Below are positions 5,570-12,777 of a stretch of DNA of 12,781 bases, one piece after another; the stretch's first letter is position 1; every line of letters starts with the position of its first letter. Source of the DNA: JAEXNA01 sp050486105 (GTDB lineage Bacteria > Vulcanimicrobiota > Xenobia > Xenobiales > JADMJV01); contig JBJHCR010000187.1 in the NCBI GenBank assembly GCA_050486105.1, positions 1-12,781 on the forward strand, given 5' to 3'. The notes under the pieces were generated by a model. That model was given only the letters and a program-made list of their open reading frames with translations. It was not told the origin of the DNA and did not search any database. A program made the position numbers and the translations under genes.

Positions 5570-5787
5570 CCCTTCCCCCTGACCTCCTGAAGAGGTTCGA
5601 GCGGTACCAGCAGGACGAAGCCGAATGGAAGGCCCGAAAGGATGCCTTCCTTTCCTCTTTGGCTCATCAAGACGAGAAGATGGGGGATCGGATTCTGAAC
5701 AGTTTGCAAGCCGAAGAGCGAGAGCTGAAGACCCGCAGAGAAGCCATCGCCAAGGAAGTGAAAGAGAGGTTAGGTCTAGACTTATGA
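5566..5787 (+). CDS. Small charged helical protein
   Basis: This is a 73-residue protein starting MTLPPDLLKRF. The ATG at 5566 overlaps the recombinase stop (ATGA). An in-frame earlier start at 5521 would lie inside the recombinase gene and is less likely. After the first ten residues the sequence is almost entirely charged helix (Glu, Lys, Arg with regularly spaced Leu), consistent with a coiled coil. No family recognised. Its position between a recombinase and a ribbon-helix-helix-like gene suggests a partner or modulator of one of them. Confidence 0.65.
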   Translation: MTLPPDLLKRFERYQQDEAEWKARKDAFLSSLAHQDEKMGDRILNSLQAEERELKTRREAIAKEVKERLGLDL

Positions 5788-6143
5788 CACCTAGAGGAAC
5801 GCCAACCATCGCGATCAGGATAGAACCAGAACTCCTCACCGAAGCCCAGAACGCCTTCCCAAGTGAGCGAGGAAGGGCCGGAGGTGTCTCCTTGGCCTTG
5901 AGAAGGCTCCTGGCCCTGTCCCTCGGTCAAACCCTTCCCAAGCAGTACGGGGAGCAGGACCGCGCCGAGGAGATAGACACCCTGGAGGCTGACTGCCGGA
6001 AGGCCAAGGAGAAGCAGAACCCCTCAGAGTTCAAACGGATATGGAGCCGCGCTCATACCCTCCTTGATGAAGGGGATTGGGACCCTGTTGACCGGCTCAG
6101 ACTGCTGGCTCTCTATGCTGAAGCGAGAAGAGCAGAGGACTAA
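5784..6143 (+). CDS. Ribbon-helix-helix-like DNA-binding protein
   Basis: This 119-residue protein starts at an ATG overlapping the previous stop (ATGA at 5784). Residues 6-15 (TPTIAIRIEP) look like the DNA-contacting strand of a ribbon-helix-helix fold. Two helices follow, about 16-27 (ELLTEAQNAF) and 34-48 (GVSLALRRLLALSLG). The second half (about 55-119) is a charged helical region that could mediate oligomerisation. Ribbon-helix-helix dimers bind short dyads, and this gene lies in an operon whose promoter carries matching short dyads, so autoregulation is a natural hypothesis. The fold is assigned by eye from the pattern, and the similarity is moderate. Confidence 0.55.
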   Translation: MTPRGTPTIAIRIEPELLTEAQNAFPSERGRAGGVSLALRRLLALSLGQTLPKQYGEQDRAEEIDTLEADCRKAKEKQNPSEFKRIWSRAHTLLDEGDWDPVDRLRLLALYAEARRAED

Positions 6144-6151
6144 CCCAAAGA

Positions 6152-6166
6152 GTTCGCAGAACGAAC
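6152..6166. repeat. Small inverted repeat in the 6144-6259 intergenic gap
   Basis: GTTCG and CGAAC flank CAGAA. A second short stem TGCCC/GGGCA follows around 6171-6185 without a T run, so neither is a clear terminator. Confidence 0.35.
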
Positions 6167-6234
6167 AAGCTGCCCGCTAAGGGCAAGCCTGCTCTGAACC
6201 GAGGGAAGCCTTCGGAAATTTTCACGGAGTGGGC

Positions 6235-6273
6235 ATGAAAAAAGAAAGAGAGGCCGAACGTGTCACATCCTGA
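6235..6273 (+). CDS. Possible 12-residue leader peptide
   Basis: ATG at 6235 is preceded by GGAG (6226-6229) and encodes MKKEREAERVTS, ending at TGA 6271-6273. It overlaps the GTG start of the next gene at 6260 in another frame. Its translation would open the stem that holds that GTG (6257-6263 with 6283-6289). It is short and could be chance. Confidence 0.25.
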   Translation: MKKEREAERVTS

Positions 6274-6766
6274 CAAGACCGAACACGTTGACCTCTCGGG
6301 TACTAGCTTACCCGAGGGTCATTCCATCCCTTCAAGACAGAGACCAGACCCCCAACTGCCCGATGAGCTTCAGGCCCTCGAAGAGATGTTCGAAGAGGCC
6401 ACCGCCAAGAAGAGACCGATTTTCAAAGAACTGGGGATTGATGAATCTGGGGAGTTTTTCAACCTCCTAGAGCCGATCAGATTCTTCTACTCGATTGTTC
6501 CACTTGATGAGCTCGCCGGCAGAAGAGTCGAATATCAGGAAGAGGACACCCTCTTCGAATCTCACCCCCATCTCAAACGAAAGGCGATCCTTTTGGCCGC
6601 CCGGGAGCTTCTAGTCTTTTATCGAGATGTGGCTTCCTGGAAAGTCTTCGAAAAGACCTACGGGAATCTGGTCTTGAGTGTCGAGATAAACCGTGCCATG
6701 GCCCGAACCGCCATGCGCCTACTCCTAGAGTGGGACCGACTAAACTTCGAAGAGGTGGCAGCATGA
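6260..6766 (+). CDS. Hypothetical helical protein
   Basis: This is a 168-residue soluble protein. The GTG start at 6260 is supported by GAGAGG at 6248-6253 and by the lack of an earlier in-frame start. The first 45 residues are polar and Pro-rich. From about residue 46 the protein is acidic and helical, with a segment HLKRKAILLAARELLVFYRDV (around 108-128) and a helical end that runs to the stop. No family recognised. Its stop overlaps the next start (ATGA at 6763), so the two are co-translated. The segment may be an independent accessory operon of the element. Confidence 0.72.
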   Translation: MSHPDKTEHVDLSGTSLPEGHSIPSRQRPDPQLPDELQALEEMFEEATAKKRPIFKELGIDESGEFFNLLEPIRFFYSIVPLDELAGRRVEYQEEDTLFESHPHLKRKAILLAARELLVFYRDVASWKVFEKTYGNLVLSVEINRAMARTAMRLLLEWDRLNFEEVAA

Positions 6767-7263
6767 AGTCGGTGGCCACCACTTGCGAAGACCTGAAGGC
6801 TCCTCTCCCGGAGGTTCACTCTTGGGAGCGGGTTTTCTCAGGAGACTATGTGTCTGGATTCGGAATTGATGACTCTCATCTTGACTGCTCCGACGTGAAC
6901 CGGGCCGGATTCCTTGACCTCCTTGAAAGCTGCGGAAGGGAAGATGAAACACTAGCATCGATCCTCGAGGTGGCCATCAAAGACCTAAGAGAGATGGAAG
7001 TAGACGAGAGGGAAGAGGCTGTCCTAGGTTCATTCCTTGCCAAGAGATGGGCAGTAAGGTCCGCGTTGAAGTCCCTGAAGAACTTCACGGAGACGAATCT
7101 GAACCACAGGTCAGAACTGCCCTGGGTTCTTCGTCGTCATCTGGCCAGAGCTGTTAGGCACGCTGCCGCCGAGGTGCTGCACAGCTACTATGAGACCGAA
7201 CGGGAGCGCCTGGCCGAAGCCCGGGCCGCCGTTCAGGCACAAGAAAACCTGGGAGGTTCGTGA
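6763..7263 (+). CDS. Hypothetical helical protein, coupled to the gene before
   Basis: This is a 166-residue protein. The ATG at 6763 overlaps the previous stop; an earlier in-frame ATG at 6730 lies inside that gene and has no ribosome site. The N-terminal 45 residues are mixed. From about 50 on it is helical, with an acidic stretch (DLREMEVDEREEAVLG) and then a basic one (LPWVLRRHLARAVRHAAAE), ending in a charged helix ERERLAEARAAVQAQ that may form a coiled coil. It is not clearly related to its partner at 6260. Function unknown. Confidence 0.7.
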   Translation: MKSVATTCEDLKAPLPEVHSWERVFSGDYVSGFGIDDSHLDCSDVNRAGFLDLLESCGREDETLASILEVAIKDLREMEVDEREEAVLGSFLAKRWAVRSALKSLKNFTETNLNHRSELPWVLRRHLARAVRHAAAEVLHSYYETERERLAEARAAVQAQENLGGS

Positions 7264-7268
7264 AGTGT

Positions 7269-7400
7269 ATGTCTCTACTTATCTTGTCCGCCGGTTTGTT
7301 TGTCGTGACGACCGGGGGAGGTTGGAGTTGCGGGTCGGTCGGGATAGGCGGCCCAGAAAGAGGCCGCTCGAGAATCGTTCTCTCCCCCAGGACGTTCTAG
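7269..7400 (+). CDS. Possible small membrane or exported peptide
   Basis: The frame encodes 43 residues beginning MSLLILSAGLFVVTT, a short hydrophobic segment, then a Gly/Ser/Arg-rich end with one Cys at residue 21. GGGAGG at 7251-7256 is 12 bases before the ATG, a little far. A competing frame starts at GTG 7265 (better spacing) and runs to 7462, encoding 65 mostly basic residues. I cannot decide between them, and neither may be real. Confidence 0.25.
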   Translation: MSLLILSAGLFVVTTGGGWSCGSVGIGGPERGRSRIVLSPRTF

Positions 7401-7462
7401 AGCTGCCCCTGGCTTCTCAGGGAAACCTTGCCAGAGAAACCAAGGGAGACGCCCGGACGTAG

Positions 7463-7842
7463 GGCTCCATCCAGGGCCAGGAGGGCTTCAGGCTTTCCTG
7501 GCCCGCTTCGACCTCCCAGAGCTGCAGTCAAAGGAATGACTCCGGCTCACAACTAACCCAACGACATCACCTTTCTTTGTTCAGCCCGGACAAAGAAGAA
7601 GCGCCGGGCCGTTTAGTTTGGCTACTAAACCCGACGCTTCACAGTTGCTCTTTGACAAGTGAAAAAGTTCTCACTCATCGGCCGCTCTTCCTGGTTGGAG
7701 CCAGGGAGGGCGGTTTGAAGGGTGACCTAAGCCACCTTCAAATCATGTGGCGGTTTTAGTGGCGGTTTACCCGCTCCCAAAGCCTCCCTTAGACTCCCAA
7801 ACCCAAGTTTCAGAACCTTCTCTGAAACCCCAGTTTGGAGCC
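7463..7842. other. Hairpin-rich non-coding stretch before the tRNA
   Basis: Perfect or near-perfect stems follow one another. They are 7474-7482 with 7496-7504 (9 pairs); 7573-7580 with 7590-7597; and, directly abutting, 7598-7640, which has three stacked stems of 6, 3 and 7 pairs around ACTAAAC. Then come 7714-7724 with 7733-7742 (10 pairs, one bulge), and 7794-7840 (outer 8 pairs, symmetric 4-base internal loop, inner 8 pairs GTTTCAGA/TCTGAAAC). A 12-base tandem repeat GTGGCGGTTT(TA/AC) lies at 7747-7770. Open frames here are not protein-like. The position at the presumed right end of the element suggests attachment-site arm or recombination sequences, but this is inference. Confidence 0.5.
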
Positions 7843-7866
7843 AAAAACCCCGTTTTCACAGGGTTT
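7843..7866 (-). terminator. Intrinsic terminator of tRNA-Arg
   Basis: On the minus strand AAACCC pairs with GGGTTT across a 10-base loop and is followed by further Ts. It begins five bases after the encoded CCA of the tRNA. Confidence 0.6.
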
Positions 7867-7870
7867 CTCG

Positions 7871-7947
7871 TGGCGTGTCCGGAGGGATTCGAACCCCCGA
7901 CCTCTTGGTTCGTAGCCAAGCACTCTATCCAACTGAGCTACGGACAC
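7871..7947 (-). tRNA. tRNA-Arg (anticodon ACG)
   Basis: The minus strand gives a complete cloverleaf. The acceptor GTGTCCG pairs with CGGACAC (7941-7947 with 7875-7881), and the D arm contains AGTTGGATA. The anticodon stem CTTGG/CCAAG has loop CTACGAA with anticodon ACG, and the T loop is TTCGAAT. The discriminator is G and CCA is encoded (7871-7873). The 3' end points left, toward the accessory genes, the usual orientation for an element inserted at a tRNA 3' end. Confidence 0.96.
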
Positions 7948-7963
7948 ACGGCGAACTGCTGAT

Positions 7964-7993
7964 ATTCTTAGCACAGTCCCCCAAAGGTGTCAA
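7964..7993 (-). promoter_or_regulatory. Promoter of tRNA-Arg
   Basis: A perfect TTGACA (minus strand, 7988-7993) and AAGAAT (7964-7969) are 18 bases apart. Transcription would start a few bases before the tRNA 5' end at 7947. Confidence 0.55.
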
Positions 7994-8019
7994 CGTTCGA
8001 GAGGGATCCTGAGGAGGCT

Positions 8020-8946
8020 TCATACGTCCCAGGAGATCAGTTGCCAGCGCTGACGCTGGGAGTCCCACTCCCAAACAGTCCAAGTTTCGTACTCGTAATC
8101 CGGTCCACGAACCAGCAAAACAGCTCGTCGGGTGTTGGGCTGCCCGCTCAAGGGTTCGATGCGGGCAACCCGGGACAATTCTGCTTGTTCGGTGTAGGCC
8201 AGGAGTCGGCCTAGGGTGCTGAATTCCAATTGAGGCGTGTCGGGACCCAGATAAGTTTCGGCACGAAGGTAGTCTTCCTGGCCCAGGGCTTTGAGGAAAC
8301 TCTCGGTGGTGGAGGTCAAGAGTGAAAAGTCGGGGGGCACTCCCCTGTCACCATCTCGTCCTCCACTCTGCTCTCCCGAGGAGGGAGCAGAGAAAGTCAA
8401 GTCGGTGGACTTTAGGTAGGCTGAACTCCCGTTGGTCAGGAGAATCTCCTCCCATCCGGCATCAGCCTTAGCCACCCAGCGGACCTGAGTGCCTCGACTT
8501 ACATTGCCGAGCACGGCCGAAGTTGTTTTTGGATTCCTGTGTAAGGTCGTCTCCTGAGTAACCCAGGCCCTAGTGGTGACCCGCTCTCCAACACTTTGGG
8601 TGGGACTATCAATCCCAGGTACCAGGCGGGTGGGAAGGTGACCAGGTTGATCATCCTCATCAGAGGGATCACCTTCGGGCCTCGGAGCCGGTTCCTCCGC
8701 CGAAACGGGATTCTTGGGTTGGCTGGCAAACAAACTGTCTTCATAGGGTCGAGTGGGAAATCTGGTGACGATAGCCACGGCGTGGTCGAGGTCCTGGCTG
8801 GTGGGGCGTGAAGTCTTGGTGTAGTCTCTGATGCTGGGTTCTTCAGGAGAGTCCAGGTATCTTGGGACGGCAACCATGGCTATCCCTGTCAATACGAGTA
8901 GCCCGGCAAAGAAGGAAAGGTATACGCGCAATGCTCCTGAACTCAC
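8020..8946 (-). CDS. Membrane-anchored SH3b-domain protein
   Basis: This is a 308-residue protein. An N-terminal membrane span (about 7-28, LRVYLSFFAGLLVLTGIAMV) is followed by a long Pro/Asp/Glu-rich linker (30-120). A bacterial SH3-like domain (about 122-185) follows, including TTLHRNPKTTSAVLGNVSRG and AGWEEILL. The C-terminal domain (about 205-308) resembles the NTF2/DUF4878-like fold, with alternating strands and a final WQLISW. Such proteins usually sit outside the inner membrane and bind wall peptides or partners. The GTG start at 8946 has AAGGGA directly against it, too close for a normal ribosome site, and the frame stays open upstream, so the true start is uncertain. It is divergent from the squalene-synthase gene, with 50 bases between them. 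Confidence 0.75.
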   Translation of the reverse strand: MSSGALRVYLSFFAGLLVLTGIAMVAVPRYLDSPEEPSIRDYTKTSRPTSQDLDHAVAIVTRFPTRPYEDSLFASQPKNPVSAEEPAPRPEGDPSDEDDQPGHLPTRLVPGIDSPTQSVGERVTTRAWVTQETTLHRNPKTTSAVLGNVSRGTQVRWVAKADAGWEEILLTNGSSAYLKSTDLTFSAPSSGEQSGGRDGDRGVPPDFSLLTSTTESFLKALGQEDYLRAETYLGPDTPQLEFSTLGRLLAYTEQAELSRVARIEPLSGQPNTRRAVLLVRGPDYEYETWTVWEWDSQRQRWQLISWDV

Positions 8947-8996
8947 TCCCTTAGAATTGGGCCTGATTCTGAAAAACCCCTTCAGGAGAGCACAGA

Positions 8997-10023
8997 GTGA
9001 GCAACAGAACCGACCTACCCAAGAGTCTTGAGGACGCGCTGAAAGCCACCTCCAGGGCCTTCTATCTCAGTTTGGCCGTCTTGCCACAGGAGGCTCGAGA
9101 GCCGATTTCTCTGGCCTACATGATCGCGCGCACAGCAGACACGGTAGCGGATGCTCCCAAAATCTCTGCTAAACTGAAACGACGCCTACTAGAACAGTTG
9201 AAAGGGAGTCTACGCTCACCGGAGGTGCGCTCTTTTGAGGCTTTCACTGAAGTGTCCCCGGAGCGTGACGGCGAAAGGAGGCTCCTGGCCCTTCTCCCAT
9301 CGCTATTGGACGCCTTCGATCGCCTCCCCTTGACTTTTCGACAATCCATAGCCGAAGTTGTGGATATCCTGATCGAAGGCATGCTTTGGGACCAAGACCT
9401 CTTTGGTGGCTCCGGAGCGGAAGGAGCGAACCCTCAGGGACTTTCCGATCCCGNNNNNNNNNNAAGTGGAGCGCTACACCTATCTGGTGGCGGGTTGTGT
9501 GGGACCATTCTGGTCGGAGATTTGCTCTAAAACGGGCCCTGACCTCGACCACTTATTGGAATTCGATAATCTGGTAGTGGCTGAGGAGTTTGGTCGTGCC
9601 TTGCAGTACATCAACATCTTGCGCGACGTTCCCGAGGACCAGAATCTCGGGAGGTTTTATCTTCCTTCGCTCGACAGTCCAAACTTCAAACACGTGTTTC
9701 TGAGACGGGCTCGGAGGGCTCTGTTGGCTTTGAGTCGTGCCGTGGTATATCCTCATTTCTTCGACCGGCGAGCCTGGCGACACCGAGTCTCAGTATTTTT
9801 ACCCTTAGTGATCGGCCTGAGAACTCTGGAATTACTCTTTGCTGATGGAGGGCCGAAACATGAGGCCAGGGTTAAGGTTCCTCGTTGGGAGGTCGTTCTC
9901 TGGTTGCTTACAGCGCCCGTCTGGGCCCTGAGCGACACGGGATTGCGCTGGCTGCTGTGCAATCTGATGGCTAGGGCCGATAAGCAGCTGACCATCCTTG
10001 AGGAGAAATCTTATGCGTATTAG
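8997..10023 (+). CDS. Squalene/phytoene synthase family enzyme, interrupted by N run
   Basis: The protein starts at GTG 8997 with AGGAGAG six bases upstream. Residues 41-52 (YMIARTADTVAD) carry the first Asp-rich motif, and DVPED (9625-9639) within NILRDVPEDQNLGRFYLP carries the second. YTYLVAGCVGPFW is the central motif. The spacing and the DTVxD and DxxED forms are closer to squalene synthase than to plant-type phytoene synthase. The reaction would be head-to-head condensation of two prenyl diphosphates. Ten Ns at 9454-9463 interrupt the gene, and the frame after them matches only if the true gap is a multiple of three. About 338 residues are visible, near the family size, so little is missing. 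It overlaps the next gene by 11 bases. Confidence 0.88.
9454..9463. other. Assembly gap of ten Ns
   Basis: A run of exactly ten N inside the squalene-synthase gene is a scaffolding placeholder of unknown true length. Joining the frames before and after requires a real length divisible by three. Confidence 0.95.
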
Positions 10024-11071
10024 TACTCTGATCGTGTCCCTATTGATGTTCTGCACTTCAGGAGTTTTGGCCCGTGACGGCGTGGAGCGTCTGGACAACG
10101 ACCTTCGATACTTGGTGGGGCGCTATGCCGACCACGGTGAGTTCTCGGTGGCGGTCGCCGACCACCAAGGACTGAGGGCTGCAGTCAACGCAGACACGAA
10201 CTTTCCCTTAGCCAGTGTGTTCAAGCTGCCTTTACTCTTGGCGGTCCTCGAAGACCAACACCAGGGTACTTTTCCGAAGCCCAACGAAGTCTTGATACTG
10301 AGCAATTCCGACTTATGCATTGGCAGCGGATCTTTGGCTCGAAGAGGGATCGGAGCTGCAGTCACGGTGGATGAGGCCTGCAGGCTCATGATGAGCGTCT
10401 CGGACAACACGGCAACCGACGTCTTGATGCGTCGCTACGGGCCGGGCCGATTGGATCCTCAGCTGCAAAGCTGGGGGGTTCAAAATTCCGAAATACTGCT
10501 GACCAATAGGCAAGCTTGGTTTCTATCTCTGGGTGAAGTTCCTGGGTGGGGAAAGACTACCCCCGAACAGCGAGTCGATCTCTGGAGGCGATTGGGACGA
10601 CAAGACCGGCTGGGACTTGCTCAAAAGATTGAAGAGAGCAACAAAGGAGTGTCGCTTGCTGCTTTTCAGGCTATCGAGGACCGCTCTGCCTCGATTCAAT
10701 CACGAGCCCAAGATCGTATGCTGGCTGCGGCTTTGGACAATACTATGCGGGCCGATCACCTCGCGCTTCTGTTAGTGAAGCTCGACCGGGGGGAAATCTT
10801 GTCCCCTCAGGGCAGGCAAGCCGCCTTGAACTATCTAGCCGGCCAGCGATACCACAGCAGACTCCCGAAAGGCTTGAGCTCTTCCAGCAAAATCTACCAC
10901 AAGACGGGTACCTTGGAAGGAGTCATCAATGACGCCGGGCTCATTTATCCCAAGGGACAAACTCAAGGAGTGGCTGTCGTCTTTCTCTCAAAAAACGTGA
11001 AAACCGGCTCGGAGGGACGAGCCGATTCGTTGGCGGCAGAAGTTGCCAAGTTGGTAGAAAAGGCTTATTGA
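10013..11071 (+). CDS. Exported class A beta-lactamase-fold serine hydrolase
   Basis: This is a 352-residue protein. ATG 10013 has AGGAG at 10001-10005; an upstream TTG at 9998 has none and is rejected. A signal peptide MRISTLIVSLLMFCTSGVLA precedes the mature protein. The three active-site motifs of the penicillin-binding/beta-lactamase fold are present: SVFK (68-71), SDN (130-132) and KTG (297-299). SVFK to SDN spacing matches class A enzymes, but SDN to KTG is about 60 residues longer than usual. The expected omega-loop RxExxLN is not seen; the closest stretch is RQAWFLS (166-172), with Ala in the Glu place. It may therefore be a peptidase or slow acyl-enzyme former rather than an efficient beta-lactamase. 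It overlaps the squalene-synthase gene, so the two are co-expressed. Confidence 0.85.
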   Translation: MRISTLIVSLLMFCTSGVLARDGVERLDNDLRYLVGRYADHGEFSVAVADHQGLRAAVNADTNFPLASVFKLPLLLAVLEDQHQGTFPKPNEVLILSNSDLCIGSGSLARRGIGAAVTVDEACRLMMSVSDNTATDVLMRRYGPGRLDPQLQSWGVQNSEILLTNRQAWFLSLGEVPGWGKTTPEQRVDLWRRLGRQDRLGLAQKIEESNKGVSLAAFQAIEDRSASIQSRAQDRMLAAALDNTMRADHLALLLVKLDRGEILSPQGRQAALNYLAGQRYHSRLPKGLSSSSKIYHKTGTLEGVINDAGLIYPKGQTQGVAVVFLSKNVKTGSEGRADSLAAEVAKLVEKAY

Positions 11072-11115
11072 AGGTCGAGTTTGGGCGTTCCGCTCCGATG
11101 TTCCGGATACGAAGG

Positions 11116-12777
11116 TTATCGAACCTTATGGACCCCTTGAAGGGCCCAACCGCTGGATTGCATCAGGCTTGAGCCTTTTAGGGCCAGGTCCTGGTGCATC
11201 TTGAGGTCCTTGCCCATCACCACGTTGCCCATGATTGCTCCATAGAGTTCGCTCTTGCGCATGTCTGCGATCAAGTTTTTGCCGCTGGTGCTTCCTGCAA
11301 AATTGGTTTCGTTCATCGTCAGCTTAGAAACGCCTTGGAGGGCGGCACCGGCTTCCAGGAGCGACGGTGAGATTAGCGGCTCTCCGGTATCAGGATCGTA
11401 CTCCTGAGAACTCATGCTCAGACGGGCCAGAATCTGAGCAGGGGTCAACCCGTCGAAGGCCGGTGCTAAGGCCTCTGCGATCTCCAAGAGTTCGGCCTGA
11501 TCAGTGATCTCATCGGTGAAGCACAACTGTAGACGCGCCGTGCTTCCATTATAAGGGTCTCCCCCTCCCCATCCTTCCTCGATGTTGATGTTGGCTTTAT
11601 TAAAACTGGCCTTCTCTCCACAGAAGATGATTACGGGACCACCTCCGTGGAGCTTCACTGTGCCCTCGTTGACAGTGAAATTCTTGTCAAAATAGTACAC
11701 TCCAGGGGAGAGGAAAAGAGTTTGATCTTTGGGGACGTGCACTTCGCTGTAAGCTCCCGGTGAGAGGGTTACCGCTTCCGGAGGATGGTGTTGGGTGGAG
11801 TTTTTCCCCCCCGAAGTTGTCCACTCATTATCCAGAGTTACGACGCCTCCAACGTCTGTGTCGCTGAATGGAGATCGAAACCTTGGAACCTCCGTAGTTT
11901 CATCATCAATCACCGCCTTCTTAGTAATGTCCCCCTCCACCCCTTTAATGTTTTCTTGTTTGTCGGCTGTGGCCACGGCATAGGACTCGCCTCCATCTCC
12001 GTCTGAAACGCCTCCATCGGAACCAAAAGCCTGGCTCTCCGAGGTGTTAGGTCCGAGACGGAAGTGGCCGTTGAGTTTGGAGTCATCAAGCAGGCGCAAG
12101 GTCCGACCTGAGATGCTGTCGGTGCCCAAAGTGGCTTGATGATCTTTCACGTTTTTGTGCCCGCCCCCAGGGCCGTCGTCATCGTCGTCTTCGCCGTCTG
12201 AACTTCCACCCTTGTAAGAGTGGTGACCACCCTCGGAATCCCAGGCGTCGACACTAGAGTCTCCGTCGATCATCATCTTGGACCGGGCATAAGCGGCATC
12301 GGTGAAGACCGGTCGTATGCGCCGGGCCGTACCCGCCATAGAGGCTAAAATAACTTCTTGACCGATGGTCTTGTCGGTGCCACTGGCTACCATATAGACG
12401 GTGTCCGGCTGAACTTGAAGGCCGTCGGGTCCAGCTAGAGGACCGGGACTTGGCTGCCCCTCCTCCTTGGCATTATTCCAAATGAGGACGTGAAATTCGA
12501 TCTCTTCCAACTCTGTTAAGCTTTCAGTCATCTCCCCATGCCGGTCGCTAATTGGGGACCCGATGTACATAGGGTCTTTTCGAAGTTCGTTCATGACCAT
12601 CTCTAACCCAGCATAGGCACCGAATTTGGCCTGTGCGTCCCGACCAGATTGGCTGACGCTCTTCAAGGTCTGCAGCGAATCGCTGGTCACCGCTGCGACC
12701 AAGAGGGCCAAAACGCTGGCTACCAGGAGAATAGTTACCAGAATCGACCCTTTGGTCAGTTTGCTCGGGTTTCGCAT
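11116..12777 (-). CDS. PilX-like type IV pilus assembly protein with DUF7305-type C-terminus
   Basis: This 553-residue protein starts at ATG 12777. A short basic N-terminus is followed by a hydrophobic helix (11-31, SILVTILLVASVLALLVAAV) and then a helical SQSGRDAQAKFGAYAGLEMVM, the pattern of PilX N-terminal domains in minor-pilin operons. Residues 180-208 form a Gly/His/Asp-rich linker with five Asp in a row. The C-terminal part (about 330-553) has repeated strands around LSPGVYYFDKNFTVNEG and GGGPVIIFCG, as in beta-helix DUF7305 proteins found behind PilX. It probably lies at the pilus base or tip outside the membrane. The gene converges on the beta-lactamase-fold gene with 44 bases between. 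Only four bases upstream of its start are in the window, so its operon is not visible. Confidence 0.8.
   Translation of the reverse strand: MRNPSKLTKGSILVTILLVASVLALLVAAVTSDSLQTLKSVSQSGRDAQAKFGAYAGLEMVMNELRKDPMYIGSPISDRHGEMTESLTELEEIEFHVLIWNNAKEEGQPSPGPLAGPDGLQVQPDTVYMVASGTDKTIGQEVILASMAGTARRIRPVFTDAAYARSKMMIDGDSSVDAWDSEGGHHSYKGGSSDGEDDDDDGPGGGHKNVKDHQATLGTDSISGRTLRLLDDSKLNGHFRLGPNTSESQAFGSDGGVSDGDGGESYAVATADKQENIKGVEGDITKKAVIDDETTEVPRFRSPFSDTDVGGVVTLDNEWTTSGGKNSTQHHPPEAVTLSPGAYSEVHVPKDQTLFLSPGVYYFDKNFTVNEGTVKLHGGGPVIIFCGEKASFNKANINIEEGWGGGDPYNGSTARLQLCFTDEITDQAELLEIAEALAPAFDGLTPAQILARLSMSSQEYDPDTGEPLISPSLLEAGAALQGVSKLTMNETNFAGSTSGKNLIADMRKSELYGAIMGNVVMGKDLKMHQDLALKGSSLMQSSGWALQGVHKVR

Noticed and set aside
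1..7460. Frequent GCCCTGGCC-like words in the mobile part
   Set aside because: They fall mostly in Ala-Leu codon runs and I cannot count them against expectation, so no recombination or skew motif is claimed.
7598..7640. Hairpin considered as an integron attC site
   Set aside because: GTTTAGT does not fit the GTTRRRY core, and there is no integron integrase or gene-cassette layout.
7843..7866. Short repeats near the tRNA considered as a CRISPR remnant
   Set aside because: No regular repeat-spacer pattern; the sequence is a normal intrinsic terminator.
11112..11127. AAGGTT/AACCTT stem at the end of the PilX-like gene
   Set aside because: Six A/T-rich pairs without a T run on either strand; not enough for a terminator call.
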